From: RYN-230 sp963711705 | GTDB lineage: Bacteria; Actinomycetota; Actinomycetes; Streptosporangiales; Streptosporangiaceae | DNA: 64,000 nucleotides | Direction of reading: 5' to 3' | Assembly (NCBI GenBank): GCA_963711705.1 | Contig: CAVQFM010000019.1 | Location: 1-64,000 of the forward strand | Part shown: positions 9,475 to 18,173 of the stretch, piece by piece | Numbering within the stretch: the stretch's first letter is position 1 | Layout of the letters: each line of letters begins with the position of its first letter | Program-made: the position numbers and the translations under genes | Notes under the pieces: generated by a model | Seen by the model: the letters and a program-made list of their open reading frames with translations, nothing else | Database searches by the model: none | What the model was told of the DNA's origin: nothing

Positions 9475-10617
9475 TTACCCGGGCGCACCCCGGACCGCGA
9501 TCTGGGTGAGGAACGGCAGGCTGACGCCCAGGTGAGCGACCCGGAACGACCGGGCGTCGATCGCCACCAGCTGACCCCGCCCGGACACCGCAAACAGCCA
9601 CCGGCCGTCGGGTGACCAGGCCAGCGTCTGGTCGGACGGGAACGGGCCGCCCGGCAGGTCGATGGCGTGATCGGCCCCGGTGCTGAGGTTGACCAGGTGC
9701 AGGCTGACCCGGCTCATGCCGCCCAGCACGAACACCGCTGCGGCTGACCCATCCGGCGCGATCACTCCGGGCGGCCAGACTTTGGCGGGCACGGCCGGCC
9801 CGGGCAGCGTGCGCAGGAGCCGTAGCGTCCCGCCCGACGTGTCGAGCACCACATTGCGGCAGTGCCGCCGGTGCGGGCAGCTCATCGCCAGCCAGCGGTG
9901 CGGCCCGACCGCCGTGGGCTGGAGGCGGAGCCGGCGCAGCCCGCCCGGCCCCGCGTCAAAGGTCCCGGTGGGACCGGTGAGCAGGACATTCCCGTTGCCA
10001 TCCGGGGTGGCGGTGAGCAGCGTGGGCCCGCTGCGTGGCAGCGGCACGGACAGCAGGGGCTGGCCGGCCAGGTTCACCAGGGAAAGCGTGAGATGCACCC
10101 GGCCGTCGGAGCCGGCCCACACATGACCGGGGTCCGGGCCACTGACCACCGGGCCGCCCCGGGCCAGCTGGCCCGACAGGCCGGTGGGCGGCCGGCCGTC
10201 GGGGACGCGGTAACCAGGCACGAAATCGATCGGCCGGATGATCACCTGGCGCGGGCCGATCAGGAAGGACACCGGCCCGCCGCTGTCCAGCGGCGGGATC
10301 GCCGTCTGGGTGATCCGCCCGGCGGCGAACTGGATGGCCACCACCCGCTCGGGCCCGCGGCCAAACAGTTCCCATCCGCCGGTGATCCCGAGCAGCCGGT
10401 GACCGGAGCTGGTGACCGACACGGGCCGGGGTGCGGACGGCTGGTGCGGGCCGCCATGCCCGCTGACCAGGACGGCCACCGCGGCCAGCAGCCCCGCACT
10501 CACCACCAACCCGCCCAGCCAGCGGCGGCGGGGCCTGGTCAGCCACCGCGGCATCCGGGGCCAGCGGATGTCCCGCTCCGGGCCACCAAAGCTGACCTCG
10601 TCCCGGTCTGAGTCCAC
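9475..10617 (-). CDS. membrane-anchored beta-propeller-like protein
   Basis: A 380-residue protein with a basic N-terminus, one membrane helix at about residues 31-48, and an exported domain of repeated beta-rich segments. Near the C-terminus the sequence S-D-Q-T-L-A-W-S-P-D-G-R-W-L-F-A-V-S is a typical WD40/TolB-like propeller blade, and earlier segments such as D-G-S-A-A-A-V-F-V repeat the pattern more weakly. It therefore looks like a type II-oriented or lipid-free anchored sensor or scaffold. The start is GTG at 10617. No function can be assigned from context. The gene stands alone, divergent from the DedA gene. Confidence 0.65.
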   Translation of the reverse strand: MDSDRDEVSFGGPERDIRWPRMPRWLTRPRRRWLGGLVVSAGLLAAVAVLVSGHGGPHQPSAPRPVSVTSSGHRLLGITGGWELFGRGPERVVAIQFAAGRITQTAIPPLDSGGPVSFLIGPRQVIIRPIDFVPGYRVPDGRPPTGLSGQLARGGPVVSGPDPGHVWAGSDGRVHLTLSLVNLAGQPLLSVPLPRSGPTLLTATPDGNGNVLLTGPTGTFDAGPGGLRRLRLQPTAVGPHRWLAMSCPHRRHCRNVVLDTSGGTLRLLRTLPGPAVPAKVWPPGVIAPDGSAAAVFVLGGMSRVSLHLVNLSTGADHAIDLPGGPFPSDQTLAWSPDGRWLFAVSGRGQLVAIDARSFRVAHLGVSLPFLTQIAVRGAPG

Positions 10618-10780
10618 AGCTCATCATGCGGTCACCGGCCCGCGGCCCACCAGTCCCCGCCGGTTAACCAGCACCGAGAGTGGTTAAGGAGCAGCAAAGA
10701 CCTGTTCGCGACCGGCCGGCCCGGGTAGGGCACCGGCACTGCCCACCCACCCATGGGCAGCCAGGAAAGGAGGCGATCCA

Positions 10781-11629
10781 ATGCTGTCCCAGGCTGGCCC
10801 ACAGCTCGTGGGCGCGCTCAACCCGCTGAGCTCCACCTCGCTGCTGGCCAGCCTCGGTGCCTTCGGCGTGTTCCTGGTGCTGTTCGCCGAGACCGGGCTG
10901 CTCATCGGCTTCTTCCTGCCGGGCGACTCGCTGCTGTTCACCGCCGGGCTGCTGTGCACGTCCACCGCTGGCCATCCCGCCCGCCTCTCACTGCCGCTCG
11001 TCCTGCTGGCCGCGGCGGGCGGTGCGCTGCTCGGCGCGCAGACTGGCTTCTACATCGGGCGGGCCGGCGGCCAGCCCCTGCTCCGGCGCAGCCGCAACAA
11101 GTACTTGCGCACCGGAGCCGAGCGGGCCGAACGGCTGCTGGCCCGCTATGGCTACGGCAAGGCCATCGTGCTGGCCCGCTTCATCCCGGTCGTGCGCACC
11201 GTGCTCAACCCGCTGGCCGGCGCGTTCGGCGTGTCCACCCGTACGTTTACCTGCTGGCAGGTGGTCGGCGGGCTGTTGTGGTCGGTCGGCGTCACGCTGG
11301 CCGGCTACACGCTGGGCTCCGCCATTCCCAGCCTCGACACGTACCTGCTGCCGGTGATCGCGGTGATCGTCCTGCTGTCGCTGATCCCGATCGGTGTCGA
11401 GGTGTGGCGGACCCGATCCGAGGTCCGGGCGTCCGGCCAGCCACCCGGCCAGGCCGGCCAGCAGCCAGATCAGGCCGGCCAGCAGCCAGACCACGCCGGC
11501 CAGCAGCCAGACCAGGCCGACGACGGCGCGCCCACGGCCACCGGCCAGCAGCCGGACCAGGCCGGCGGCGGGCCAGCCTCCACCGGCCAGCACCGCGACC
11601 AGGCACCAGCCCGGCCCGCCCGGCCCTGA
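10781..11629 (+). CDS. DedA-family membrane protein
   Basis: A 282-residue integral membrane protein of the DedA/SNARE-associated family, a group implicated in undecaprenyl-phosphate or phospholipid flipping and membrane homeostasis. Diagnostic segments are F-F-L-P-G-D-S-L-L-F near residue 46 and R-F-I-P-V-V-R-T-V-L-N-P-L-A-G near 133, both re-entrant-loop motifs. The last ~70 residues are a glutamine/proline-rich cytoplasmic tail with a seven-residue repeat (Q-A-G-Q-Q-P-D), encoded by the DNA repeat at 11450-11512; this tail is not part of the family fold. The start has a near-perfect ribosome site, AGGAAAGGAGG, seven bases before the ATG. Confidence 0.9.
   Translation: MLSQAGPQLVGALNPLSSTSLLASLGAFGVFLVLFAETGLLIGFFLPGDSLLFTAGLLCTSTAGHPARLSLPLVLLAAAGGALLGAQTGFYIGRAGGQPLLRRSRNKYLRTGAERAERLLARYGYGKAIVLARFIPVVRTVLNPLAGAFGVSTRTFTCWQVVGGLLWSVGVTLAGYTLGSAIPSLDTYLLPVIAVIVLLSLIPIGVEVWRTRSEVRASGQPPGQAGQQPDQAGQQPDHAGQQPDQADDGAPTATGQQPDQAGGGPASTGQHRDQAPARPARP
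11450..11512 (+). repeat. 21-bp tandem repeat in the DedA gene
   Basis: Three consecutive 21-base units (starting 11450, 11471 and 11492; consensus begins CAGGCCGGCCAGCAGCCAGA) encode the heptapeptide Q-A-G-Q-Q-P-D. A fourth, diverged copy follows after a short spacer near 11545. The unit length is a multiple of three, so copy-number change would keep the frame. Confidence 0.85.
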
Positions 11630-11674
11630 TCCCGGCCCGTATCCGTGCCCCGGGACCACCCGGAGCCGGCCAGG

Positions 11675-12487
11675 ATGGTCGGCGTGCCGAGCGACCGCCA
11701 CCGGCTGCGGGCCACCTTCGACTCCGCTGCCCACCTGTACCAGCAGGCCCGCCCCGGCTATCCGGCCGAACTGTACGACGAGCTGATCCGGCTGGCCGGC
11801 CTGCGGCCCCCAGCCCGGCTGCTGGAGATCGGCTGCGCGACCGGCAAGGCCACGGTCCCGCTGGCCGAACGCGGCTTCCGGATCACCTGCCTGGAGCTCG
11901 GGCCCCGGCTGGCTGCCACGGCCCGGGACAACCTGGCCCGCTTCCCGGCCGTGACCGTCACCGAGGCGGACTTCGACACCTGGCTAGCGCCGCCGGGCGG
12001 GGCGTTCGACCTGGTCTTCGCGGCGACCGCGTGGCACTGGACCGACCCGGCCACCCGCTACCAGCGGGCCTGGACGCTGCTCGCTCCCGGCGGCCACCTC
12101 GCGTTCTGGGAGGCCAGCCACGTGTTCGCGGTCGACGGCGATCCGATCTTCGATGACATCCAGCGGCTCTACCAGGAGATCGGCGAAGGGCTGCCACCCG
12201 GCGCGGTCCAGCCCCGGCCCGGCGAACTGCCCGACAGCCGGGCGGAGATCGAGGCCAGCGGCTTGTTCGCGGACGTGACCGTGCGGCAGTTCGACTGGGC
12301 GGTGAGCTACACCGCGGCCGAGTACCTCAGCCTGCTCAGTACCTTCTCCGGGCACATCGAGATGGCCCCGGGGCAGCGCGATCACCTCTACCAGGGCATC
12401 CAGCGGCTGCTGGCCGACCGGCCGGATGGGCGGCTCCGCCGGCACTGGGGGGCCGCGCTGCACATCGCCCGGCGCGCAGACCGCTGA
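11675..12487 (+). CDS. class I SAM-dependent methyltransferase
   Basis: This 270-residue protein has a Rossmann-type methyltransferase domain. Motif I is L-L-E-I-G-C-A-T-G-K-A-T near residue 47, followed by the acidic E-L-G at the end of beta-2 and A-D-F-D-T-W in the motif II region. F-D-L-V-F-A-A-T-A-W-H-W-T-D-P is the UbiE/Methyltransf_11-like motif III. The substrate is unknown; relatives methylate small molecules. I chose the ATG at 11675, which places R-x-x-F-D-S-A-A-x-x-Y at the start as in the family; a GTG ten codons upstream is possible. It lies 45 bp after the DedA gene and could be co-transcribed. Confidence 0.85.
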   Translation: MVGVPSDRHRLRATFDSAAHLYQQARPGYPAELYDELIRLAGLRPPARLLEIGCATGKATVPLAERGFRITCLELGPRLAATARDNLARFPAVTVTEADFDTWLAPPGGAFDLVFAATAWHWTDPATRYQRAWTLLAPGGHLAFWEASHVFAVDGDPIFDDIQRLYQEIGEGLPPGAVQPRPGELPDSRAEIEASGLFADVTVRQFDWAVSYTAAEYLSLLSTFSGHIEMAPGQRDHLYQGIQRLLADRPDGRLRRHWGAALHIARRADR

Positions 12488-12508
12488 CCCGCCCGCACCA
12501 GGCTGCGC

Positions 12509-12620
12509 TCACAGATCCGGCAGCCCCAGGTCGAGATTGGGCCGCTCGATACCGCCGTCCACTTCGAGGATCTTGCCGGAAGCGGCTACGGCCCGCCCTG
12601 CCAGCCGGTCACCCGCGCTG
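12509..12620 (-). pseudogene. 3'-terminal remnant of a short-chain dehydrogenase/reductase gene
   Basis: Read on the minus strand and ending with TGA at 12509-12511, this stretch encodes A-S-G-K-I-L-E-V-D-G-G-I-E followed by R-P-N-L-D-L-G-L-P-D-L-stop. That is the conserved C-terminal end of many SDR-family oxidoreductases (the V-D-G-G motif and final L-P-D-L). Only about 25-35 codons remain; no Rossmann glycine motif or Y-x-x-x-K is found upstream, where the carboxylesterase gene ends instead at 12609. It is therefore a truncated relic, presumably left when the rest of the dehydrogenase was deleted. The exact 5' boundary is uncertain. Confidence 0.7.
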
Positions 12621-14178
12621 TACCCCGAAGTCCACCCCGGCCCAGGCCGCCCGCCGCGGGGAGGGCTGCTCAACCGCCAGCCGGTCAGCGTGATCCCAGA
12701 TCCGGACCGGCGTCTGGCTGGCCGTCACCGGCGGCCAGCCCGGGTCGGCCCCGTACGCGAACGCGACCCACGCGGCCAGCATCCGCCGGGCCAGCGCCTC
12801 ATCGCTGCGGGTCGGCGTGGCCTCGCCGAACACCAGCCGGACCGCTGGCCCGTCCTGGAGATCACCGAAGCCGAACGGCAGATCCGCGCCATGACAGGCG
12901 CCGAACGCGCCATCCGCGGCAGGGCTGGGCCAGGCGAACCGGGCCAGGTAGGTCTCGGCACCCGCCCGCCCGCGTGCCTCGGCCAGCCGGGTGGTGTACT
13001 CGCCGAACAGGAAGTCGGTGCCGAGCATCGCGTACACCTCGGCCAGCGGCAGCCCGGCGGCGGCCGCGCGGTACTGGGCGAACCCGGCCGCGGACAGCCC
13101 GAACGCCTGGCCCAGCGCGGCCACATCGCCCTCGGTGCACTCGGCCGGGCCGTCCTCCCCCACGCTGAACGTCCGGAACTCATCCACCGTGTGCGTGGCC
13201 AGCAGCGCGACATCCGGGGCCGCGGCCGCGGCCTGCAGCGGGCCCGCGGTGAGCAGCTCGCCGGGGAGGGCCGGCGCGATATCGCCGGCCGCCGGGCCGC
13301 TGGCCGCGGCCCCGTCCGGCCCCGGGCTGCCGACCACCGGGCTGTAGATCGTCGGCAGGTAGTGCCGGGCCCCGCTGGCCGGGTCCTTGCGGAACCGCTC
13401 CAGGACCGCGGACTGGGCGGCGAGGATCGCCGCGTCGCTGAGCCCGGCGAATGAGGCCACGTTGTAGCCGGCCCCGGCGCTGTCCGCCACCTGCTGCCCG
13501 ATCGACGCGGCCAGCCTGGTGCTGAAGTACTCGCTGGGCACGCTGTGCGCGATGACCCGCTGGAACAGGCCCGCGGCCGCGGGCAGCACCATCAGCGCGG
13601 CGGCCGAGCCCGCACCGGCCGACTGGCCGGCCACGGTGATCCGGCCAGGATCACCGCCGAAGTGGGCGATGTTCGCCCGGGTCCAGCGCAGCGCGGCCAG
13701 CTGGTCGAGCAGACCGCGGTTGTCCGGCGCCCCGGGCAGGTGCCCGAACCCGGCAAAGCCCACCCGGTAGTTGAACGTGACCACCACGAGCCCGGCCCGC
13801 ACCAGCTCGTAGGGCAGGTAGAAGTCGGCTCCGCCGACCGTGTAAGCACCGCCGTAGATCCACAGCAGCACGGGCCGCGGCGCCCCCGCGGCTGCCGGAC
13901 CCCAGACGTTGACGGTCAGCGGGTTACCCTCGCCGTCCGGTTCCCAGGGGGCGAACCCGGGCAGGCGGCCCGGGGGCTGCACGGGCATCGGCCCGAACTC
14001 CAGGGCGTCCCGGACGCCGGCCCACTGCGGCGCTGGCCCCGGGGCGGCGAACCGGCCAGCGCCCCGGGGCGCCGGCCGCGTACGGGATACCCCGGTAGGC
14101 CACCACCCCGTCCGCCACGACCGCGCCGCGGACCAGGCCGCCGGTGGTCGGCCGGACGCGGGACTCGGTACTGGGCAT
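12609..14178 (-). CDS. type-B carboxylesterase/lipase, interrupted by a frameshift
   Basis: An alpha/beta-hydrolase of the carboxylesterase type B family (PF00135), about 522 residues once repaired. The nucleophile elbow is G-Q-S-A-G-A-G-S; the oxyanion segment is W-I-Y-G-G-A-Y. The expected N-terminus, starting M-P-S-T-E-S-R at 14178 and including G-I-P-Y-A-A, lies in a different frame from the rest. The frame changes at about 14061-14070, in GCCCCGGGGC, where one base too many accounts for it exactly (1,570 bp, remainder one). Everything downstream is intact with conserved order. It is either a sequencing indel or a recent pseudogene. A start at 14231 in the downstream frame would give an N-terminus without family resemblance. 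Confidence 0.75.
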
Positions 14179-14206
14179 CCCCAGGAACATACCGCCCAGC
14201 AGGGGA

Positions 14207-14932
14207 CTAGCGGAACATATCCTCCAGCCACGAGCGCCAGGCCAGCGTGGTCTTGTCCAGATCGACGTCGGCCCCGAACAGGTGGTGGCTGAGACCGACC
14301 GGCATCCCGAACGCGTTACGGCCGAAGAAACGGTAGAGGCCATCGGCGCTGCGCACCCCGATGAAGTGCGGAGCAGCGTAGTCCACGACGCCCTCCACCG
14401 GGTCCAGGCCCGGCACGGCCAGCCGCACCCGGTCACCTACCCCGCCGGAGGCGGTCAGCCCGAGCTCCCGGCGGAGCACGCCGAACGCGCCGGTCGTCAC
14501 CGAGGCAGCGGGCCCCTCGGCGGTCACGTAGGTCACCGTGCGGCCCTGGAAATACTGCAGGTACTGGCCGAGAGTGTGCAGGTAGAAGCTGGTGTGCAAG
14601 GTGGCCGCGTCGTACTGGTTGTCCCAGTCGTCGGTGATGATCCCGCTGTGCACGTAGCGCAGCAGGGCGGTCCCGCCATCCCGGGCCTCGATGATGTACT
14701 CCAGCGCGTTGAACACGCCATCTGGCCCGTCCGCCCGCACCGCGATGTGCCGGGGCGGGTCGAACACCGTCACCGTGTGGCCGGCCCATACCTCCCCTAC
14801 CCGGCTGGGCGCGCCCTCGCCGGTCGGGAACATCCAGGATGCGGTGCCGTCGCCGGTGGCGATCGCGGCCCACACCTGCTCGGCGGTGGCGGGCAGTTCC
14901 ACTTCCCGCCGGATCTCGAATTCGCGTGGCAT
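14207..14932 (-). CDS. SRPBCC-family (AHSA1-like) protein
   Basis: A 241-residue protein of the START/SRPBCC superfamily. The first half is a complete Aha1-C-like domain: R-E-V-E-L-P-A-T-A-E-Q-V-W-A-A-I near residue 9, W-M-F-P near 33, and a C-terminal helix with L-H-T-L-G-Q-Y-L-Q-Y-F. The second half repeats a smaller hydrophobic-pocket-like region. Such proteins bind hydrophobic ligands and are commonly encoded next to ArsR regulators, as here: the regulator gene ends three bases before this start, and its last codons GAGGAG form the ribosome site. The ligand is unknown. Confidence 0.85.
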   Translation of the reverse strand: MPREFEIRREVELPATAEQVWAAIATGDGTASWMFPTGEGAPSRVGEVWAGHTVTVFDPPRHIAVRADGPDGVFNALEYIIEARDGGTALLRYVHSGIITDDWDNQYDAATLHTSFYLHTLGQYLQYFQGRTVTYVTAEGPAASVTTGAFGVLRRELGLTASGGVGDRVRLAVPGLDPVEGVVDYAAPHFIGVRSADGLYRFFGRNAFGMPVGLSHHLFGADVDLDKTTLAWRSWLEDMFR

Positions 14933-14935
14933 GAC

Positions 14936-15655
14936 TTACTCCTCTGCTGTGTTGCCGGTACCGCCGTCTGGCCCCGGGGCCGTCCCCGGCGCGCCCCCGT
15001 CCGGGCCTGCGTTGCTCCCGCCGGCCGGGGCTGGCGGGCGGGTGATGCTCGGGTGCAGCGCCACCACCAGCCGGTGCTGCCGCCCGCCGGGCGCACCAGC
15101 CCGGTGATACTGGGCGGCCAGGTCATTGACCGTGCGGCTCAGCTCCCGGGCGAAGGCGGCGCGGTCCGCGGCCGAGCCGAAGCGGATCTCACTGTCGATG
15201 GCGAACGTGGCCACCGGCTGGCCCGCCGCGCGGGCCCCGGCGATCAGCTCACCCACCTCCCGCACCAGCCGGGCGGCCAGGCTGAGCAGCCACCGGGCGG
15301 ACAGCTGATCCGGGGCCCGGCCCGGATCGGGCGCCACCGCGGGCAGTGCGGCCGGGGAGATCACGTAGGAGGCGGCCGTCGCCCGCAGCACGCGCTCGAT
15401 GCAGTTTCCCCGCCGGTGCTCGGCCACCAGCTCGACCAGGCCGTGCCGCTCCAGCGCCCGGAGGTGATAGTTGATCTTCTGCCGGGTCAGGCCGGTGCGG
15501 GCGGCCAGCGTGCTGGCCGAGCCGGGCTCGGCCAGCGCGGCCAGCAGCCGGGCCCGCATCGGGTCCAGTGAGGCCTCGGCCGCGGCCGGGTCGTCGATCA
15601 CCGCCACATCGTCGAACACCCGGCCATCTTGCCCACGGACAAGAAAATTTGTCAA
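14936..15655 (-). CDS. ArsR-family winged-helix transcriptional regulator
   Basis: A regulator of up to 239 residues. The winged helix spans about residues 30-100: R-A-R-L-L-A-A-L-A-E, then the recognition part L-A-A-R-T-G-L-T-R-Q-K-I-N-Y-H-L-R-A-L, then H-G-L-V-E-L-V-A-E-H-R-R-G-N for the wing. There is no obvious metal-binding cysteine box, so it probably senses a small molecule. The C-terminal half is a dimerization or ligand region. Coordinates use a TTG at 15655, but this codon overlaps a palindrome at 15638-15653, and a GTG at 15619 is a good alternative. It forms an operon with the SRPBCC gene. Confidence 0.85.
   Translation of the reverse strand: MTNFLVRGQDGRVFDDVAVIDDPAAAEASLDPMRARLLAALAEPGSASTLAARTGLTRQKINYHLRALERHGLVELVAEHRRGNCIERVLRATAASYVISPAALPAVAPDPGRAPDQLSARWLLSLAARLVREVGELIAGARAAGQPVATFAIDSEIRFGSAADRAAFARELSRTVNDLAAQYHRAGAPGGRQHRLVVALHPSITRPPAPAGGSNAGPDGGAPGTAPGPDGGTGNTAEE
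15638..15653 (-). promoter_or_regulatory. AT-rich inverted repeat, probable ArsR operator
   Basis: GACAAGAAAATTTGTC has perfect five-base arms (GACAA/TTGTC) around a six-base AT-rich centre, rare in such GC-rich surroundings. It sits at the 5' end of the ArsR-type gene and is followed on the minus-strand upstream side by the AT-rich TAATATTTCA. ArsR regulators usually bind such palindromes in their own promoter. This favours the shorter coding start at 15619. Confidence 0.5.
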
Positions 15656-15738
15656 GGATAATATTTCAGTCGGCGGACGTGGCGAAGCTGGCCATGGAGT
15701 GCCGTAACCGCCAACGTTTGCCGCTATGGTGCCTCCCG

Positions 15739-16673
15739 TTAGCCGATGCCAGCACGGTGCAGGCGCTCACGAGCCGCATTCTCGGTGAGTGAGCGGACGG
15801 GCTGTCCGGCCGCGTGCTGGCACCTGGCATCGTAGGCCCGCGTCCAGACACCGGCTGCCCACGACAGTTCGAGTTCGTCCGCGCTGAGTTCCCGGCCGTG
15901 CGCATCGCGGTATGCCGACCAGGAACCGCTGCGTTTCCTCGACGGTGGCCAGCTGTTTCACGCTGACGCTCGAATACAGTGCGGCGGCGAATCCGGCGAG
16001 AGACAGCTTCGCTGTCGGCGGTCACGCTGTCCCAGTCGTGAACCACCAGCAGCTTGTCCCCGTTCCAGCGCAGGTTGGCGGCGAGCCAGTCGCAGTGGCC
16101 GATCACTGCTTCGGACACGCCGGCCCGCAGCCGGTCACGGGCACGGCGCCCGATGTCATCGATCCACACGGGACCGGTCACTTCGTTGAGGTTGACGTCA
16201 AAGTCCTCGGGATGCGGCCACAGCCCGGCCCCGGCATGATTCCAGTCCGCCCACGACGGTGGCGGGTCAAGAGTGGGCACCTCGGCTGGCCGCGGGGCGA
16301 GGGTGACCAGCCGCGCGAACGCCCCAGCGAAGGCCCAGGCCGAGCGGCCCGCGCTGGGGAGCAAGGCGCCGCCGGGGACGTAGGCCTCAGCGGTAGCCAC
16401 GCCGTCACCGAAAGCGGCGGCGCCGGTGAGCGGCTCGGGACACGGATAGCCGGACTCGAACAGGCGGAGACGCTGGACTTCCACGCATGCCGCCATCCGC
16501 GGCGAATCGGGACGTACCTTGACCACGACGGCCCGGCTATCAGCCAGCCGGAGCCCGATGACCGCTGAGAGATACCCGGACCTGAAGATCTCGCCCGCCG
16601 GCGGGCTGCCGAGATGCTCCTGGCACCACTGAGCCAGGCGGACAGGATCAACGGCAGGCAGGCGAGGTGACAC
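15739..16673 (-). pseudogene. aminoglycoside phosphotransferase-like kinase, two frameshifts
   Basis: An APH/choline-kinase-fold protein of about 310 residues when repaired. Visible features are R-S-G-Y-L-S-A-V-I-G-L-R-L (nucleotide loop), V-V-V-K-V-R (ATP lysine), V-I-G-H-C-D-W-L-A-A-N (catalytic HxDxxxxN loop) and V-V-H-D-W-D-S (metal aspartate). After this the frame breaks twice. One extra base near 16000 moves the reading to L-A-G-F-A-A-A-L-Y-S-S; another near 15915 moves it to Y-R-D-A-H-G-R-E-L-S, ending with TAA at 15739-15741. The catalytic core precedes both breaks. The GTG at 16673 has GAGGA upstream. It may be decaying or suffer indel errors. Substrate unknown. Confidence 0.7.
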
Positions 16674-16881
16674 CTGGTCATCCTCACACGAACGACCCCG
16701 GGGCAACTCGCCGCCGGTGGCCGCTATCAGATCCTTCGTCCACCGCCCGCGCCGGAACGGGGCAAACGTTGCCGGTCGGGGCGCTAGCAGCGCCAGCGGC
16801 CGCCACGCCGATGGCGCCGGCCGTGACGCCGCTGGGAAATGCAGCAATTCCGGGTAGTGCCCGATAGATGCAAACAGGCAG

Positions 16882-18102
16882 CTAGCGGCGGTTGGCCGCA
16901 CTGGGCCCATCGTGCACCGGGATGGTCCGCCCTTTCCATTCGCCGCCCCGCCCAGCATGATGGCGGCGGGCGGAATCGGCGGTCATCGCGGCGTAGAGCA
17001 GGGCGACCAGCGGCAGCATCGCCGCGCGCCACGGGCGGAGCCGGTACAGCCGCAGCACCGGCAGGTAGCTGATGGCCATCAGCGCCCAGGCCACCAGGCC
17101 CGCCAGCAGGCACCAGGCCGCGGCCGGCCCGGCCCCGGCGGCCAGCCCGGCCAGCCCGGCGACGGCTGCCGCCGGTGCCACCACGTACAGCCAGGCCAGG
17201 CCGAGCAGGGTGGCTGCCAGCAGGGCCGGCGAGTAACGGAGCTGGGTATAAGCGCTGCGCGCGACCATGTCCCACAGCCCGGCCAGCTGAGGGTAGGGCC
17301 GCTGGCTGCGCACCTGGGTGGTGAACCCGAGCCAGCACCGGGCCCGGGCCGGGCCGCGTTTCAGCAGCCGGCCGAGCGCGACGTCGTCGATCCGGGCGTC
17401 CCGGATCGGGGCCAGCCCGCCCGCGGCGGCCAGCGTGGTGCGGCGGACCAGCATGCAGCCGCCGGCCGCGGCGGCGGTGCGTGAGCCCGGCCGGTTCACC
17501 CACCGGAACGGGTACAGCTGGGCGAAGAAGTAGACGAACGCGGGGACGATGAAGCGCTCCCAGCCGGTGTCCGCGCGCAGCTGGGCCATCTGCGAGACCA
17601 GGGCGCGGTCGTCGGTCACCGCCGCCCGGACCAGCTCGGCCAGGGTGCCGGGCGCATAGCTGATGTCGGCGTCGGTGAACAGCACGAAGTCGCATTCCCC
17701 GGCCGCGCGCAGGCCCTGGGCCATGGCGTGCACCTTGCCCGCCCACCCGGGCGGGGTGGCCCCGGCCGGCACGATGCGTGGCGTCCGGCCTGCCGGCCCC
17801 GGGCCGCCGAGCGCGGCGGCGGTCGCGGCGGTGCCATCGGTGCTCGCGTCGTCCACCAGCACCACCGAGAACTCCCCCGGGTAGTCCTGGGTGAGCAGGC
17901 TGGGCAGGGTGACCGGGAGGATGGCGGCCTCGTCCCGGGCCGGGACGACGGCCACCACGCTCGGCCACTGCCCCGGGCCTGGCCCGGCGGGCCCGGGCGC
18001 CCCGGGCAGGCGCTGGTCGGTGCGCCAGTACCCGCCGTGCGCGGCCACCAGGTAGACCCATGCGATGGCGGCCAGCACGGCCGCGCCAGCCAGAACCGGC
18101 AT
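16882..18102 (-). CDS. hpnB: hopene-associated glycosyltransferase HpnB
   Basis: A 406-residue membrane GT2 enzyme matching HpnB, a glycosyltransferase repeatedly linked to hopanoid loci but without a proven reaction. Motifs: P-A-R-D-E-A near residue 55, V-D-D-A-S-T-D-G-T near 84, the HpnB-typical P-P-G-W-A-G-K-V-H-A near 118, and F-T-D-A-D-I (the metal DxD) near 144. R-I-D-D-V-A-L-G-R near 240 resembles the acceptor motif. A membrane helix starts the protein (residues 3-20) and three to four helices close it (about 290-385). It lies ~10 kb from the main hopanoid operon, directly after a flotillin operon on the same strand. Confidence 0.85.
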   Translation of the reverse strand: MPVLAGAAVLAAIAWVYLVAAHGGYWRTDQRLPGAPGPAGPGPGQWPSVVAVVPARDEAAILPVTLPSLLTQDYPGEFSVVLVDDASTDGTAATAAALGGPGPAGRTPRIVPAGATPPGWAGKVHAMAQGLRAAGECDFVLFTDADISYAPGTLAELVRAAVTDDRALVSQMAQLRADTGWERFIVPAFVYFFAQLYPFRWVNRPGSRTAAAAGGCMLVRRTTLAAAGGLAPIRDARIDDVALGRLLKRGPARARCWLGFTTQVRSQRPYPQLAGLWDMVARSAYTQLRYSPALLAATLLGLAWLYVVAPAAAVAGLAGLAAGAGPAAAWCLLAGLVAWALMAISYLPVLRLYRLRPWRAAMLPLVALLYAAMTADSARRHHAGRGGEWKGRTIPVHDGPSAANRR

Positions 18103-18173
18103 TGGCCAAGCCTGGCATATACCTCTGGCCAGCCTGCGGTTGGCCAGCTACCCGGGCCGGCCAGCTCCACCGG

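Noticed and set aside
10753..12156. A long open frame overlapping the DedA and methyltransferase genes.
   Set aside because: It is a shadow: the two real genes in other frames have family motifs and a strong ribosome site, and its composition is arginine/proline-rich, as expected of out-of-frame GC-rich DNA.
15711..16773. Similar AACGTT-centred motifs (CCAACGTTTGCC near 15711 and GGCAAACGTTGCC near 16761) flanking the phosphotransferase remnant, considered as mobile-element ends or LacI-type operators.
   Set aside because: The shared sequence is only ~11 bases and mostly follows from its own palindromic centre; no transposase or target duplication is seen.
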